A stretch of DNA of 37,456 bases from Bacteroidota bacterium (GTDB taxonomy: Bacteria; Bacteroidota; Bacteroidia; Chitinophagales; Chitinophagaceae): the NCBI GenBank assembly GCA_013289015.1, contig JABDAV010000024.1, positions 1 through 37,456 on the forward strand, in the 5' to 3' direction. Position 1 is the first letter of the stretch, and every line of letters starts with the position of its first letter. The notes beneath the pieces were generated by a model. The model was not told the origin of the DNA. It saw only the letters and a program-made list of their open reading frames with translations, and made no database searches. Shown here piece after piece: positions 8,801 to 16,653 of this stretch. The position numbers and the translations under genes are program-made.

Positions 8801-9904
8801 ATGATATACAGAGCAATCGGTTTAATGAGCGGATCTTCTTTAGATGGATTGGATACTGTTTTCGCAGAATTGGAAGAAAACCGCGGCGAATGGAAATACG
8901 AAATAAAAGCAGCAGCTTGTTATGCATACAATGATGAATGGAAGCAAACATTAGCCAATGCAAAAAACTTAATTGCACATGATTATTTTTTACTCCATGC
9001 TGATTATGGAAAATATCTCGCTGAACAGGTAAATACATTTATTAAAGAAAATGATCTGTATCACCAGGTGCAATTAATTGCTTCGCACGGGCATACCGTT
9101 TTTCATGAACCGCGATCGGGGTTTACAACACAACTGGGTTGTGGCGCAACACTGGCGGCACTAACACAAATCAATGTAGTAAACGATCTGCGTAGCATTG
9201 ATATAGCGCTTGGCGGACAAGGCGCGCCCATCGTTCCGCTTGGTGAAAAGTTGTTGTTTCCCGGTTTTGATTTTTATCTCAACATTGGCGGTATTGCCAA
9301 TCTTTCATTTCAACATCAAAAAGAATTTATTGCATTTGATGTTTGTGCTGCCAATCGTGTGTTGAATATGCTTGCACAAAAAGAAGGAAAGGAGTTTGAT
9401 GAAGACGGAGCTATCGCTGAAAGAGGAGAAGTGAACATCGCTTTGTTTAACGCATTGAATGCACTTGATTATTACAAATTGCTTCCGCCAAAATCATTGT
9501 CAAATAATTTTGCGACTGATGTTGTTTACCCGTTGATAGAATCATTCAATTTTAATATTGCAGATGCATTAAGAACGTATACAGAACATATCGCACATCA
9601 AATAAGCGAGTCAGTTCAACACATCATAATTGAAAAAGCCGTTCGTCAAAATCAATTTAAATTATTAATAACAGGCGGTGGCGCTTTTAATACGCTTCTT
9701 GCAAAAAAAATAAACGAAAATTTAGCAATATCAAATGTTGAAGTTATTATTGCTGAAAATAATATTGTGCAATACAAGGAAGCTTTGATAATGGCCTTGC
9801 TCGGAGTGTTGCGCTGGCGCGAAGAAAATACAGTGCTTGCTTCTGTAACAGGCGCATCGCGCAGCAGCATTGGCGGTGCGGTTTGGATAGGGCAGGAAGC
9901 TTAG
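8801..9904 (+). CDS. anmK: Anhydro-N-acetylmuramic acid kinase AnmK
   Basis: A 367-residue cytoplasmic kinase that opens and phosphorylates 1,6-anhydro-MurNAc to MurNAc-6-phosphate in peptidoglycan recycling. Seen: the N-terminal ATP-binding signature 'GLMSGSSLDGLD' (residues 7-18; most homologues have Thr in place of the first Ser of SS), 'SHGHTVFHEP', 'GGQGAPIVPLGE', 'NIGGIANLSF', and the late 'LLITGGGAFN'. Length is normal. No murQ or other recycling gene is adjacent. Start chosen at the ATG that begins right before the first motif. Confidence 0.95.
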   Translation: MIYRAIGLMSGSSLDGLDTVFAELEENRGEWKYEIKAAACYAYNDEWKQTLANAKNLIAHDYFLLHADYGKYLAEQVNTFIKENDLYHQVQLIASHGHTVFHEPRSGFTTQLGCGATLAALTQINVVNDLRSIDIALGGQGAPIVPLGEKLLFPGFDFYLNIGGIANLSFQHQKEFIAFDVCAANRVLNMLAQKEGKEFDEDGAIAERGEVNIALFNALNALDYYKLLPPKSLSNNFATDVVYPLIESFNFNIADALRTYTEHIAHQISESVQHIIIEKAVRQNQFKLLITGGGAFNTLLAKKINENLAISNVEVIIAENNIVQYKEALIMALLGVLRWREENTVLASVTGASRSSIGGAVWIGQEA

Positions 9905-9952
9905 CTCAATAAAAATGAATTAATAACGTTTTTAATCCTTAATCAGTTTACT

Positions 9953-10710
9953 ATGAAATTTTTACTTGCAACATTTTGCGTTGTCATTCTGTTTTCCTGT
10001 AAACAGAAGTTTGATAACAAAACATACGAAGAAAATAAGGTCAGTCTTGCTCAAAGAGAAAACGATAATCCGCAGCAGTTTTTAAAATTGTCTTCTGATG
10101 ACAAGAAAAATATCTTCGGCGCAACTGTTATAAAAGGTAAGATCGTAAATACAGCTTCAGTACATCTTTTAAATGCTCTCCTGACGATGTATGCAAGGCG
10201 ACCAATCTTTGTGATCTTTTGTTACATGGGTATGCTGACACTTTTGACTCAGATGCCAGTAATACGAAATTTTATAATATCGCCAATACTGTAATTAACT
10301 CCGTGGGCGATTTAAAAGATTGCACCGTCGATTCAGCTGGAAAAAGCACCTTCGACAAAACCATCACTTATAGCGAAACACCTGATTTTGGTAATCCCCA
10401 GGTGGTAGATATAACTAACACACATATAAATGCATTAGCCCCAAACCAGCAAGCGGAAGTAGCGGACAAGATTGGGTTTGTAGTTGATGGGTATTATTTA
10501 ATATCTTCTGTTGTTGATGCAGAGAACGAGGTTAACGAACGGGACGAAAACAACAACGATAACGAACACGATTTTTCGCCAAATTTTGTCGGCCGCGATA
10601 CTCGCAATATCATCCGGATCACAGGTGCTAATAAACGCCCACAAACAGGCGCAAATGGTGAGAAAGTTTACATTCAAAAAATATCTACACTAGTTACTTA
10701 TAAATACTAA
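9953..10710 (+). pseudogene. Lipoprotein gene with a -1 frame break near 10158-10174
   Basis: The first part (9953-about 10165) encodes a lipoprotein signal peptide ending 'VILFSC' (Cys16) and a segment typical of small Bacteroidota lipoproteins. The second part continues in the -1 frame to 10710 with a CARDB-like end: 'GYYLISSVVDAENEVNERDENNN'. Joined, they would give about 252 residues. Restoring one A in GTA(A)CA near 10159-10162 yields a smooth 'NTASVTSFK', so a one-base loss is the simplest explanation. However, T_TTA_AAT, a heptamer of the programmed -1 frameshift type, lies in the right frame at 10168-10174. In the first frame translation would stop at 10294. Function unknown; Bacteroidota cell-surface or periplasmic lipoprotein. 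Confidence 0.65.
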
Positions 10711-10715
10711 CCATT

Positions 10716-11396
10716 TTGAAAACAAAACATCCAGTTCGTTTTGCCGGTATATGCATTTACAGCGTTTGTGCCGCACTCATATTACAGAGTTGTGATGGCA
10801 AATGTATAAAAAGTGCAGACCTTACAATGCCTCCATATATAAACGGCACAGTTAAGGTGGCTGATGAAACCATAAATACGTTTATTGGAAGCATTAACTA
10901 TCCATTCGGTACGGGTGTCTACCTGATTAATTCGGTAAATGAATTCTACTCTGTTGTTCGCAAAAATCCATTTACCAACACACCTGTAATCTTCTATTGG
11001 AATATTAATACCCCACCGCCGTTTTTTGTTAACGCACCGCCACCGAATAATCCATTGCAGGTTGGTGAAACGGTGAATATACACCGCTGCGTATTCAACA
11101 ACAATTTCGACATGGATTGCTTTTTTAAAAAAGCAGAACCCAGCAAAACAGAAATGAAAATGGTGGTTAAGGTCGAGAACGGCGTAATTGTCGATAGCCA
11201 GGTTAAGGAAGCAGAAACACCCGAACTTGCTCCCGGTGCATATGAAGTACTAACCTTCCCTGTTCAGGTAAACGCCCTTGGTAGTTTTGAGTTTTCTTTC
11301 ACGGTAAATGCAGACCATTCTGCGTCTGAAAGTGATACATCCAACAACATTTTTATTACCAGGCCAACCGATGACCTGGGTGCAGGCGGCCACTGA
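10716..11396 (+). CDS. CARDB-like lipoprotein, TTG start
   Basis: A 226-residue protein with a lipoprotein signal peptide: basic start, hydrophobic core and lipobox 'LILQSC' with Cys26. The C-terminal segment 'GSFEFSFTVNADHSASESDTSNN' has the Asp...Glu..Asn-Asn ending of CARDB-type immunoglobulin-like domains. The first codon of the frame that includes the signal peptide is TTG at 10716; no ATG occurs before the signal peptide, so TTG is the likely start. It follows the frameshifted lipoprotein by 5 bp and shares its domain style, so the two look like an operon of related surface proteins. Substrate or partner unknown. Confidence 0.75.
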   Translation: MKTKHPVRFAGICIYSVCAALILQSCDGKCIKSADLTMPPYINGTVKVADETINTFIGSINYPFGTGVYLINSVNEFYSVVRKNPFTNTPVIFYWNINTPPPFFVNAPPPNNPLQVGETVNIHRCVFNNNFDMDCFFKKAEPSKTEMKMVVKVENGVIVDSQVKEAETPELAPGAYEVLTFPVQVNALGSFEFSFTVNADHSASESDTSNNIFITRPTDDLGAGGH

Positions 11397-11662
11397 TTGC
11401 GATTAGTTTCTGCTGTTGGCTCTCCCGTCAACAGTGTATGTGTAAATAAATAATACCGGTAAAAAGTTTGAGGCAATTTAAATACATATAAATCAAACCT
11501 CAATTAAACATCACCGTATCGTCAGCAGGGATATTTTTTCGGTTGATGACATCAATTTCCAGCTCGGTTTGTCTTTGTAAACTTCGCTGAGTTGGCTTTG
11601 CTCAAGGCTTTACATTGAAACCCCCGATATGACAAAAAAAAATTGATTTGCAATTGAATACT
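11397..11662. other. Gap with no recognisable gene
   Basis: About 270 bp between convergent genes. I see only a small stem CTGTTG...CAACAG (near 11411-11432), which may terminate the lipoprotein operon. No open frame has recognisable content. Confidence 0.5.
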
Positions 11663-12243
11663 TCATTTTGAATTTTCAGCCCGTTGCAAAGCTGTTTGCC
11701 AGGTTCTTATATACTGATCTTTGATTAATAAACTGTTTGCTTTGATTAATTGTTTAAAAATTTTAGTCAAACCATCCCAATCATTTAAATTACCTGGTTC
11801 TTTAACTGACCATCCGATTTCTTCCAACGTAAAATTAGACTTGGCCGCATTTCTTATCATAGAAGTAGTAATGATATTTTCTTCAGTATCATGACCGCCT
11901 CTTGCGATGGGTTTTATATGATCAACCGTTGGGAAAAGTTCCCAATAAGCGATATGTGTTTCTGTCATTTTCCAACTACTTTGAAAAGGAAATGTTTCAG
12001 GAGGAATGCCTTACTTATAATTCTTAAAACTGGAGGGAATAAAAGTTTCGTTCCGGTGTATCTGTCAATAAAACCATCACGCAAAAATATTTTTGTAAGA
12101 AATAAAGGGTTGGATTTTCTTTCGACTGTAACATAATTTTCAAAAGGATATTTAGTAGTTAAAATCTTTATTCCTTCATCATTATTTTTATTTAATAGAG
12201 AATCGCACACTTCTTCAATTATACCTGCTTTTTGCATCTGCAT
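11663..12243 (-). pseudogene. HNH endonuclease gene broken by a one-base deletion
   Basis: The upstream half (12243 down to about 12005) reads '...FLRDGFIDRYTGTKLLFPPVLRI'. The downstream half, in another frame, reads 'PPETFPFQSSWKMTETHIAYWELFPTVDHIKPIARGG', then 'NIITTSMIRNAAKSNFTLEEIGW'. Together these are one continuous HNH nuclease of a common family in which DH plus a later Asn/His pair bind the metal. Adding one C to the CC near 12003 restores a 193-residue frame. As it stands the longest products are 92 and 101 residues, the second lacking the N-terminus. Possible former role: restriction or homing-type nuclease. The upstream start is 2 bp after the stop of a vanished gene whose 3' end is still present. 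Confidence 0.8.
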
Positions 12244-12245
12244 TT

Positions 12246-12345
12246 TTATTTTTTCAACTGCTCAATTATGCTCCTGGAACTTTCCAACGCTGCTTCATGA
12301 TTTATTTTCCCGCGGATGTTATTGTTCTTTTTAAAGAATTGTCTG
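12246..12345 (-). pseudogene. 3' end of a lost gene upstream of the HNH gene
   Basis: The frame ending at 12246-12248 reads '...QFFKKNNNIRGKIN', then 'HEAALESSRSIIEQLKK' and stop, with no start; a stop codon lies upstream near 12355. It abuts the HNH gene by 2 bp as operon genes do. The last eleven codons recur upstream of the 12363-12818 gene. The parent protein is not recognised. Confidence 0.5.
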
Positions 12346-12362
12346 CAAGAAGGAGCGGGTGC

Positions 12363-12818
12363 TTACCTGTATAACAATTGAAAAATCGCAAGCATAAAAA
12401 ATAATACACCACCTCCAAACAAATATTCAGAAATGATAAGCGCCCACTTCGATAAAGCCAGCATTTTATGTAATCCGATTCTTTCTTTTTCAGCCTCTTC
12501 CGTTTTCCCTTCATTGGCTGCCCTTAACCATGAAATATGCCAGCTCATGCAATCTGATGCATAGTATCTATGAAATAATGTTGACCCTGCACAAAGCGCA
12601 AAAAATATCATTGCTGTAATAAATAAACCGGGTTGATGCAAAAAATCTGGTAGCGCCTCCTTAGCCTCTCCTTTTATTCTTATCAATATAAGCGCACCAA
12701 AACTGCCCATTGCCAATAAAGACAGCCTCAATAATTCTGAAGAGAAGTCTATGTATCCTTTTGAGATATCAAAGTCTACTTTGTATTGGTTCTCATTAAT
12801 TTCTTTAAGGTTAGCCAT
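12363..12818 (-). CDS. Small membrane protein of unknown function
   Basis: A 151-residue protein with a soluble N-terminus (about 1-25) and three likely transmembrane helices: about 30-48, 65-85 and 126-148. Between helices two and three lies a charged loop with 'LRAANEGKTEEAEKERIGLHKM'-like character. No signal peptide and no motif I recognise. It starts 3 bp after another copy of the '...RSIIEQLKK' gene end, so it once followed such a gene in an operon. It may be a leftover accessory protein of the same system as the HNH gene; this is inference. Confidence 0.65.
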   Translation of the reverse strand: MANLKEINENQYKVDFDISKGYIDFSSELLRLSLLAMGSFGALILIRIKGEAKEALPDFLHQPGLFITAMIFFALCAGSTLFHRYYASDCMSWHISWLRAANEGKTEEAEKERIGLHKMLALSKWALIISEYLFGGGVLFFMLAIFQLLYR

Positions 12819-12821
12819 AAT

Positions 12822-12860
12822 TTATTTTTTCAACTGCTCAATAATACTTCTAAAACTTGT
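12822..12860 (-). pseudogene. Second copy of the '...SIIEQLKK' gene 3' end
   Basis: Reads 'SFRSIIEQLKK' and stop on the minus strand, matching the end of the remnant at 12246-12345 in protein and in DNA (a CAACTGCTCAATwAT core). Only this tail remains before the inverted repeat segment begins. Confidence 0.5.
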
Positions 12861-12932
12861 CATTCCCGCAATTTCTCTTAGCGTTGCCCTGTGGCGATGA
12901 AAGGACATTGCGGTTTTATTTACAATTCCTTT
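12860..12932. repeat. Inverted partner of 571-643
   Basis: Matches 571-643 on the opposite strand with a few substitutions. Its inner end overlaps the stop of the gene remnant at 12920-13066. Confidence 0.75.
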
Positions 12933-13066
12933 GTCAAATCAATATCATGTAACTCCATAAAGTTTGTAACAGGATAAATTCCCTGTTCACCGGTTGCATA
13001 CAACTTTGCTGAGCTATGTTTATCATCTTCACTTATTGCACACAGTGCTGCCACGCATGGAGAACG
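12920..13066 (-). pseudogene. C-terminal gene remnant, family unknown
   Basis: An open frame without a credible start, ending 'AALCAISEDDKHSSAKLY', 'ATGEQGIYPVTNFMELHD' and 'IDLTKEL' before TAA. The amino-acid pattern looks like real protein rather than chance. It is cut at its 5' side by the short dispersed repeat at 13065-13090. Confidence 0.4.
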
Positions 13067-13090
13067 TCACTGCGAGGCACGAAGCAGTCT
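13065..13090. repeat. Short dispersed CGTCAyTGCGAGG-type repeat
   Basis: CGTCACTGCGAGGCACGAAG followed by CAGTCT resembles the widespread small palindromic element of the form CGTCATTGCGAGG...GAAGCAATCT found in many bacterial genomes. Part of the 1.2-kb gene-poor stretch 12819-14062. Confidence 0.5.
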
Positions 13091-13179
13091 GAATGTTCAA
13101 ATATCATACACTGAAAAAAAGTTTTGATCTAATACCGCACACCTGTACCGATTCTTTCGGTAGTCCTTTTAGCCTGCCC

Positions 13180-13662
13180 ACATTGCCTTTGAAAGCTGAA
13201 TCTGTGGAGAAGAAAAAAAATATTGCGGTCCCTTTTCCGGCGCTTCGCAGCCTTTAAGGTGCCTTTGACCTGCCAGTTCCTATTCTTTTACTATGGAGTT
13301 ACCTGCGGTTAAGCATTGACTACGCTTTTTTTAGAAGTAACTTTTACCGCTCATGGCCGCGGGGCCCCGCTCATGCAATCCCGCCATTGCGCATAGGCGA
13401 GCTAACTTTCTTCATACATCACTTAAATACAATTATTATATGCTCAAGCCGCATGGCTTCGTTGTCTCAACGGCGCTGCTTTCGCTTCTTTGAAAAAAAT
13501 TTCCTTCGGATTTTTTTCAATCCCGACAAGTCGGGACCGAACCGAAAGAGGCGCCTTATATGACAACTGGTAACAACCTGAAATTACAGTCGCTAATTAC
13601 GCTGAAACTCAATCTGGTTATATATTTAAGCGATTACAACTATTTCTTAACCTGACGCTAAT
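13180..13662. repeat. 483-bp repeat, inverted partner of 1-483
   Basis: Same length as the copy at the window start and about 95% identical by eye, in the opposite orientation. The GC-rich palindrome and the CCCGAC/GTCGGG stem are kept exactly, while loops and spacers vary. No open frame is conserved between copies, so this is a non-coding repeat. Confidence 0.9.
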
Positions 13663-13666
13663 GCGT

Positions 13667-13722
13667 ATGTACGGGACCGAACCGCAGGAGGCGCCTAACG
13701 CATGAGCTGGTGTAACCTGTGC
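13667..13722. repeat. Fragment of the intergenic repeat family
   Basis: A GGACCGAACCGCAGGAGGCG box followed by CCTAACGCATGAGCTGGTG matches the left part of the 8613-8765 copy in inverted orientation. It lies 4 bp from the end of the 483-bp repeat. The remainder up to 13950 holds nothing I recognise. Confidence 0.7.
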
Positions 13723-14051
13723 AAAACGCTGCCATTTACTTTAACCGGTTTGAAGATGCTTGCTGCTGGCCTTAGTTGGTCTTGTGACCATAAGTGTTTG
13801 GAAGATTAAAGGGCCGACTTAATTTCATATATGAGGGCTGTTAACTCTCTTCAAAAATGCTTTAATATTTAAATTGTCTTTCTATACTTTTTGTCTCTTA
13901 CATAACAAACTGCTTTTTAAAAAACAATAATTTCATTAAGGATATTTGTCACTTTCTTTTCTTGAAAAAAGAAAGATTCTGTGTTACTTTCCAAAGGTTT
14001 GTTTGAATATTTTTGCATTTCTGAAGGCCGCCATGTGTGAGCCTGTTTAGT

Positions 14052-14076
14052 GGGGCGAACTATCAATGTTCGCCCC
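14052..14076. terminator. Strong hairpin at the transposase 3' end
   Basis: GGGGCGAAC (14052-14060) and GTTCGCCCC (14068-14076) form a perfect 9-bp stem with a 7-base loop containing the transposase stop codon. It could terminate transposase transcription or block read-through into it. Confidence 0.6.
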
Positions 14077-15121
14077 CTAATATTTCCGCCTCTTCCATGC
14101 ATTCTTCTTTGGGCAGTATGTAGTGTTTATTGAATGTTTCCTGCTTTTTGTAAAGCGTATACATTAACTCTAAAAGTTTACGCTGAATAGCTACCCCTGC
14201 TTTCTTTTTTATACCATGCCTGGCTACAATTCTGGCAAAGATGGCTTTGAATCCATTATTGTATCTGATAGCAGCAAGAGATGGCATATACATAGCTTTT
14301 CTAAGATACCGGTTCCCCTTCTTTGATATTCTCGCTTTTCCCCTTACTGAAGTACCTGATTGCTTTTCCCGAACATCTAACCCTGCATAACTGGTTAACT
14401 GACGCTTATTTCGGATCAATTCAAATCCGTTGGTTTCAGCCAGCACAGTAGCGGCTGTTAAAATACCTACACCCGGAATAGAACAAAGCAGTAACACATT
14501 TTGCTGCACTTCTTTGTCGGTTTTAATCAATACTTCTATTTCCTGCTGTATCTCTTTTTCCTGTTTATCCAGTAAATCTATTCTCTTCTGAATCCTATCA
14601 ACACTCTTTTTGTAAGGAATAGCCTGAGCCAGTTCAGCATGAAGCTGATTCTTTAATACAGTCCTCTCTGCTATTAATTGTTCCCGCTCCCGGGTTAATT
14701 GCTGTAGCTGCTTATAAATATCTTTAGGTTTAGTCCACTGCTCCAGATGCCTTTCCAGGCCAAATAAGGCAATGGCTTCGGAAGCTGTTTTATCAGTAAT
14801 GGTTTTTACAGTCAAGGTTCTGGCATAGTTACTGATTTTGTTAGGCAGGATTATACTTATTTCCTGCTTTGCCTCATGCAAATAATAAGCAAGAGATTCG
14901 TGATAAACGCCTGTTGCTTCCATTGCATACAGAACTGGTACCGTATTATCCACCAGCTGACCTACCCACTTAGTCAATGCATCAAACCCCTTACTGGTAT
15001 TGACGAAAGACTTGTATGCATACAGTTCAGGTCTCCAATCATTATACATACGACCAAGACAAACTACTAATTCTTTTTGAGCTACATCGATTCCGACTAC
15101 TTGTTTAATAATTGTTCTCAT
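14063..15121 (-). CDS. IS110-family transposase (DEDD recombinase)
   Basis: A 352-residue protein with the two-domain layout of IS110 recombinases. The N-terminal RuvC-like DEDD domain shows the first Asp in 'VVGIDVAQKE' (about residue 11), Glu in 'YAMEATGVYHE', and 'TITDKTASEAIALF' near 108-121. A coiled coil spans about 135-205. The C-terminal Tnp domain has the helix-hairpin-helix 'LCSIPGVGILTAATVLAET' and the Ser-containing 'SGTSVRGKARISKKGNRYLR'. IS110 enzymes recombine DNA guided by a bridge RNA transcribed from the element end. Full length with no visible lesion, so the element may be active. Confidence 0.95.
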   Translation of the reverse strand: MRTIIKQVVGIDVAQKELVVCLGRMYNDWRPELYAYKSFVNTSKGFDALTKWVGQLVDNTVPVLYAMEATGVYHESLAYYLHEAKQEISIILPNKISNYARTLTVKTITDKTASEAIALFGLERHLEQWTKPKDIYKQLQQLTREREQLIAERTVLKNQLHAELAQAIPYKKSVDRIQKRIDLLDKQEKEIQQEIEVLIKTDKEVQQNVLLLCSIPGVGILTAATVLAETNGFELIRNKRQLTSYAGLDVREKQSGTSVRGKARISKKGNRYLRKAMYMPSLAAIRYNNGFKAIFARIVARHGIKKKAGVAIQRKLLELMYTLYKKQETFNKHYILPKEECMEEAEILGGEH

Positions 15122-15155
15122 GTTACTTTTCTAATTTTTATTTAAAAAAAGTGAA

Positions 15156-15317
15156 AATCTCTCTTCGTTTTTTCTCCTGATTGGATATTCTGACTATGCT
15201 GACCTGCAGTATGTCTTACATTCTGTTCAAACTCGAAGAGATAAAAGAAAAGGGGGCTGTTCTCTTTCTTTCAACATGCTATAAAAACTGTTTTAACCAA
15301 AGTCAGCTCCCCTTTCC
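15156..15317 (-). ncRNA. Candidate IS110 bridge RNA region
   Basis: The non-coding stretch upstream of the transposase holds two stems with long internal loops. One joins TCTCTTCG (about 15159-15166) to CGAAGAGA (about 15234-15241). The other joins AAAAGGGGGCTG-type bases at about 15248-15259 to CAGCTCCCCTTT at 15304-15315, eleven pairs with one bulge. Two large-looped hairpins in this location fit the target-binding and donor-binding loops known from IS621-type bridge RNAs. The location and pairing are seen; the function is inference. RNA boundaries and polarity are not determined. Confidence 0.4.
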
Positions 15318-15359
15318 CCTCACTTATTTGTTGAATTATTGAACTCAAGATTACTTATA

Positions 15360-15763
15360 AAAACATTATCTGAATCTGAAAAACAAACATAGGAGTAACC
15401 AAAGAAAGTTCAAGCACGACATGATCGCTCCGCGCATTCGTCCGGGCCAGCGCGCCCTATAACTCGAACAGGTTTATGAATAGAAAGTTGCTGATTATTT
15501 TTAGTAAAGCAAGCCGTCAGTAAACAGTGCTTGAGTTTAAGCATCAAGGCACAACAGCTGAAGAATCAGCAGCACAAAGCTAAATCAAGGCGAACGAGCG
15601 AATGTGCTGAATATCATTCGCTCTTGAACTTTTGGTACTTTTCTTTCAAGAGAAAAGTGCAGAATAAAAATTTGTTACTTGAGAGAAAAGAAAGTGACAG
15701 GCAGCGCCGTTGCATGAGTGAAGCGCACATTATCTGTCGGGAAAATTTTATAAATTTGACCTT
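15360..15763. other. Repeat-rich gap right of the IS
   Basis: No gene is supported. It holds a 9-bp stem GAGCGAATG/CATTCGCTC at 15596-15623, a stem ACTTTTCTTT...AGAAAAGT near 15638-15660, and a short piece of the dispersed repeat (CAGCGCCGTTGCATGAG, about 15701-15719). An 82-codon open frame here reads through these repeats and looks artefactual. Confidence 0.5.
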
Positions 15764-15987
15764 ATGCAAGTACAAGTAGATATAGAATTTGACGAGTTGC
15801 TTAAAATAGTGAAGACTTTGCCTTCAGGAAAATTGAAGCAATTGAAAGCAGAAATTGAAAAGAAAGCTAAAAGTGACAAATCAATTGATTTAGAACAATT
15901 GCTTTTAAAGGGCCTACTGCAACTAAAAAGCAACTGGAAACGATTGCTAAAAACAGAAAAGCTATCAACCAATGGCGGACAAAATAA
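15764..15987 (+). pseudogene. VapB-type antitoxin gene with a one-base deletion
   Basis: The frame begins 'MQVQVDIEFDELLKIVKTLP' and runs normally to 'LLLKG' (about 15912). There it shifts and reads through to 15997. Restoring one G in the GGG at 15910-15912 gives a tail of 'PTATKKQLETIAKNRKAINQ' then 'WRTK' and stop at 15987, about 74 residues, the usual ending of this Bacteroidota antitoxin family that precedes PIN-domain toxins. The restored stop overlaps the toxin start at 15972, the usual coupled layout. Confidence 0.75.
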
Positions 15988-16109
15988 TATTGGTTGACAC
16001 TCCCATTCTTATTGACTATTACCGAAAGACAGACAAAGCAAAATCTGCATGGATCGCCTTAGTGCGTGCGGGATTATTCATGTCAACAAATGCTTACCGT
16101 TTCTTTTGA
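15972..16109 (+). pseudogene. Truncated VapC (PIN-domain) toxin
   Basis: The 45-codon frame starts 'MADKIILVDTPILIDYYRKTD' with the first PIN acidic residue Asp9 and Asp15. After 'IALVRAG' the sequence stops resembling a PIN domain and ends at 16109. PIN toxins are about 125-135 residues with three further catalytic acids; these are missing, so no RNase activity is expected. It overlaps the antitoxin end by 16 bp. Confidence 0.75.
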
Positions 16110-16158
16110 AAAGCATTCACATTACCCAATCTTATTAATCAAAATAAAAACTGCAGAA

Positions 16159-16596
16159 ATGAACATAGTAAGCTTTACAGCAAGCAATTTTGAAGGCGAA
16201 TGCAATGTGGACGAGGAGTTCGTACCGCTATTGAATCAAATGAATGCAATTGCTGTACAACATAACATGATCGTTGTGGTCACATCATCTTTTAGAAAGG
16301 ATACCAATGTAAGCGGAGCAATTGTAACACCCGCACAAATGAGCAATCACCTGATTGGTCATGCTATTGATTTCAATGTGAAAAGTAAAACCACAGGGGA
16401 ATTTTTCAATTCTAAAAAGATGGGTGATGGAACAGGGGCAGATGAATTATTTCTTGAAGATGTTGATCGCAATACAGACCTGAGATGGGGACAAGCATTT
16501 AATAAACCTGACAGCGTTCACTTTGATGATGCTATTAATATAAAGATGCCGTTAGTTTGGCAACAGAAATTTAATGATGTTCATGATATTGCTTAA
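16159..16596 (+). CDS. M15-type peptidase-like protein (CwlK/VanY group)
   Basis: A 145-residue protein from the ATG at 16159. The open frame extends back to a GTG at 16066, but that part overlaps the toxin remnant and lacks meaning. The motif 'SNHLIGHAIDFNV' (His64, Asp71) matches the SxHxxGxAxD zinc site of M15 peptidases, and 'LRWGQAFNKPDSVHFDD' supplies the third ligand His121 and a likely catalytic Asp118, as in phage and bacterial L-Ala-D-Glu or D-Ala-D-Ala peptidases. No signal peptide is present, so it may be exported by lysis or act as a phage-type lysin. Substrate not determined. Confidence 0.75.
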   Translation: MNIVSFTASNFEGECNVDEEFVPLLNQMNAIAVQHNMIVVVTSSFRKDTNVSGAIVTPAQMSNHLIGHAIDFNVKSKTTGEFFNSKKMGDGTGADELFLEDVDRNTDLRWGQAFNKPDSVHFDDAINIKMPLVWQQKFNDVHDIA

Positions 16597-16604
16597 TCGC
16601 TCTG

Positions 16605-16653
16605 CGAAGTCTCCGGACTTCGTAGTAATATGCGTAAAGTCTCTGACTTTTAC
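16605..16653. terminator. Two tandem hairpins between convergent genes
   Basis: CGAAGTC-tccg-GACTTCG at 16605-16622 and GTAAAGTC-tct-GACTTTTAC at about 16634-16653. Both have the same AGTC/GACT core, so one probably arose by duplication. They separate the M15-type and M14 genes. Confidence 0.55.

Larger units (their letters stand above)
13950..15350 (-). mobile_element. IS110-family insertion sequence (ends approximate)
   Basis: The element comprises one transposase gene and a long non-coding upstream region. IS110 elements have no terminal inverted repeats and no reliable target duplication, so the ends cannot be fixed from this copy. The downstream end is placed between about 13950 and 14050, the upstream end between about 15320 and 15370. 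It sits among fragments of the dispersed repeat family. Confidence 0.6.

Noticed and set aside
12302-12514. 70-codon minus-strand open frame
   Set aside because: It overlaps the membrane-protein gene in another frame and ends in the spacer; the remnant in the neighbouring frame explains the region better.
15531-15779. 82-codon open frame right of the IS
   Set aside because: It runs through hairpins and dispersed-repeat fragments, has no protein-like pattern and overlaps the antitoxin start in another frame.
16066-16158. N-terminal extension of the M15-type protein from a GTG
   Set aside because: It overlaps the toxin remnant and has no conserved features; the ATG at 16159 precedes the domain.
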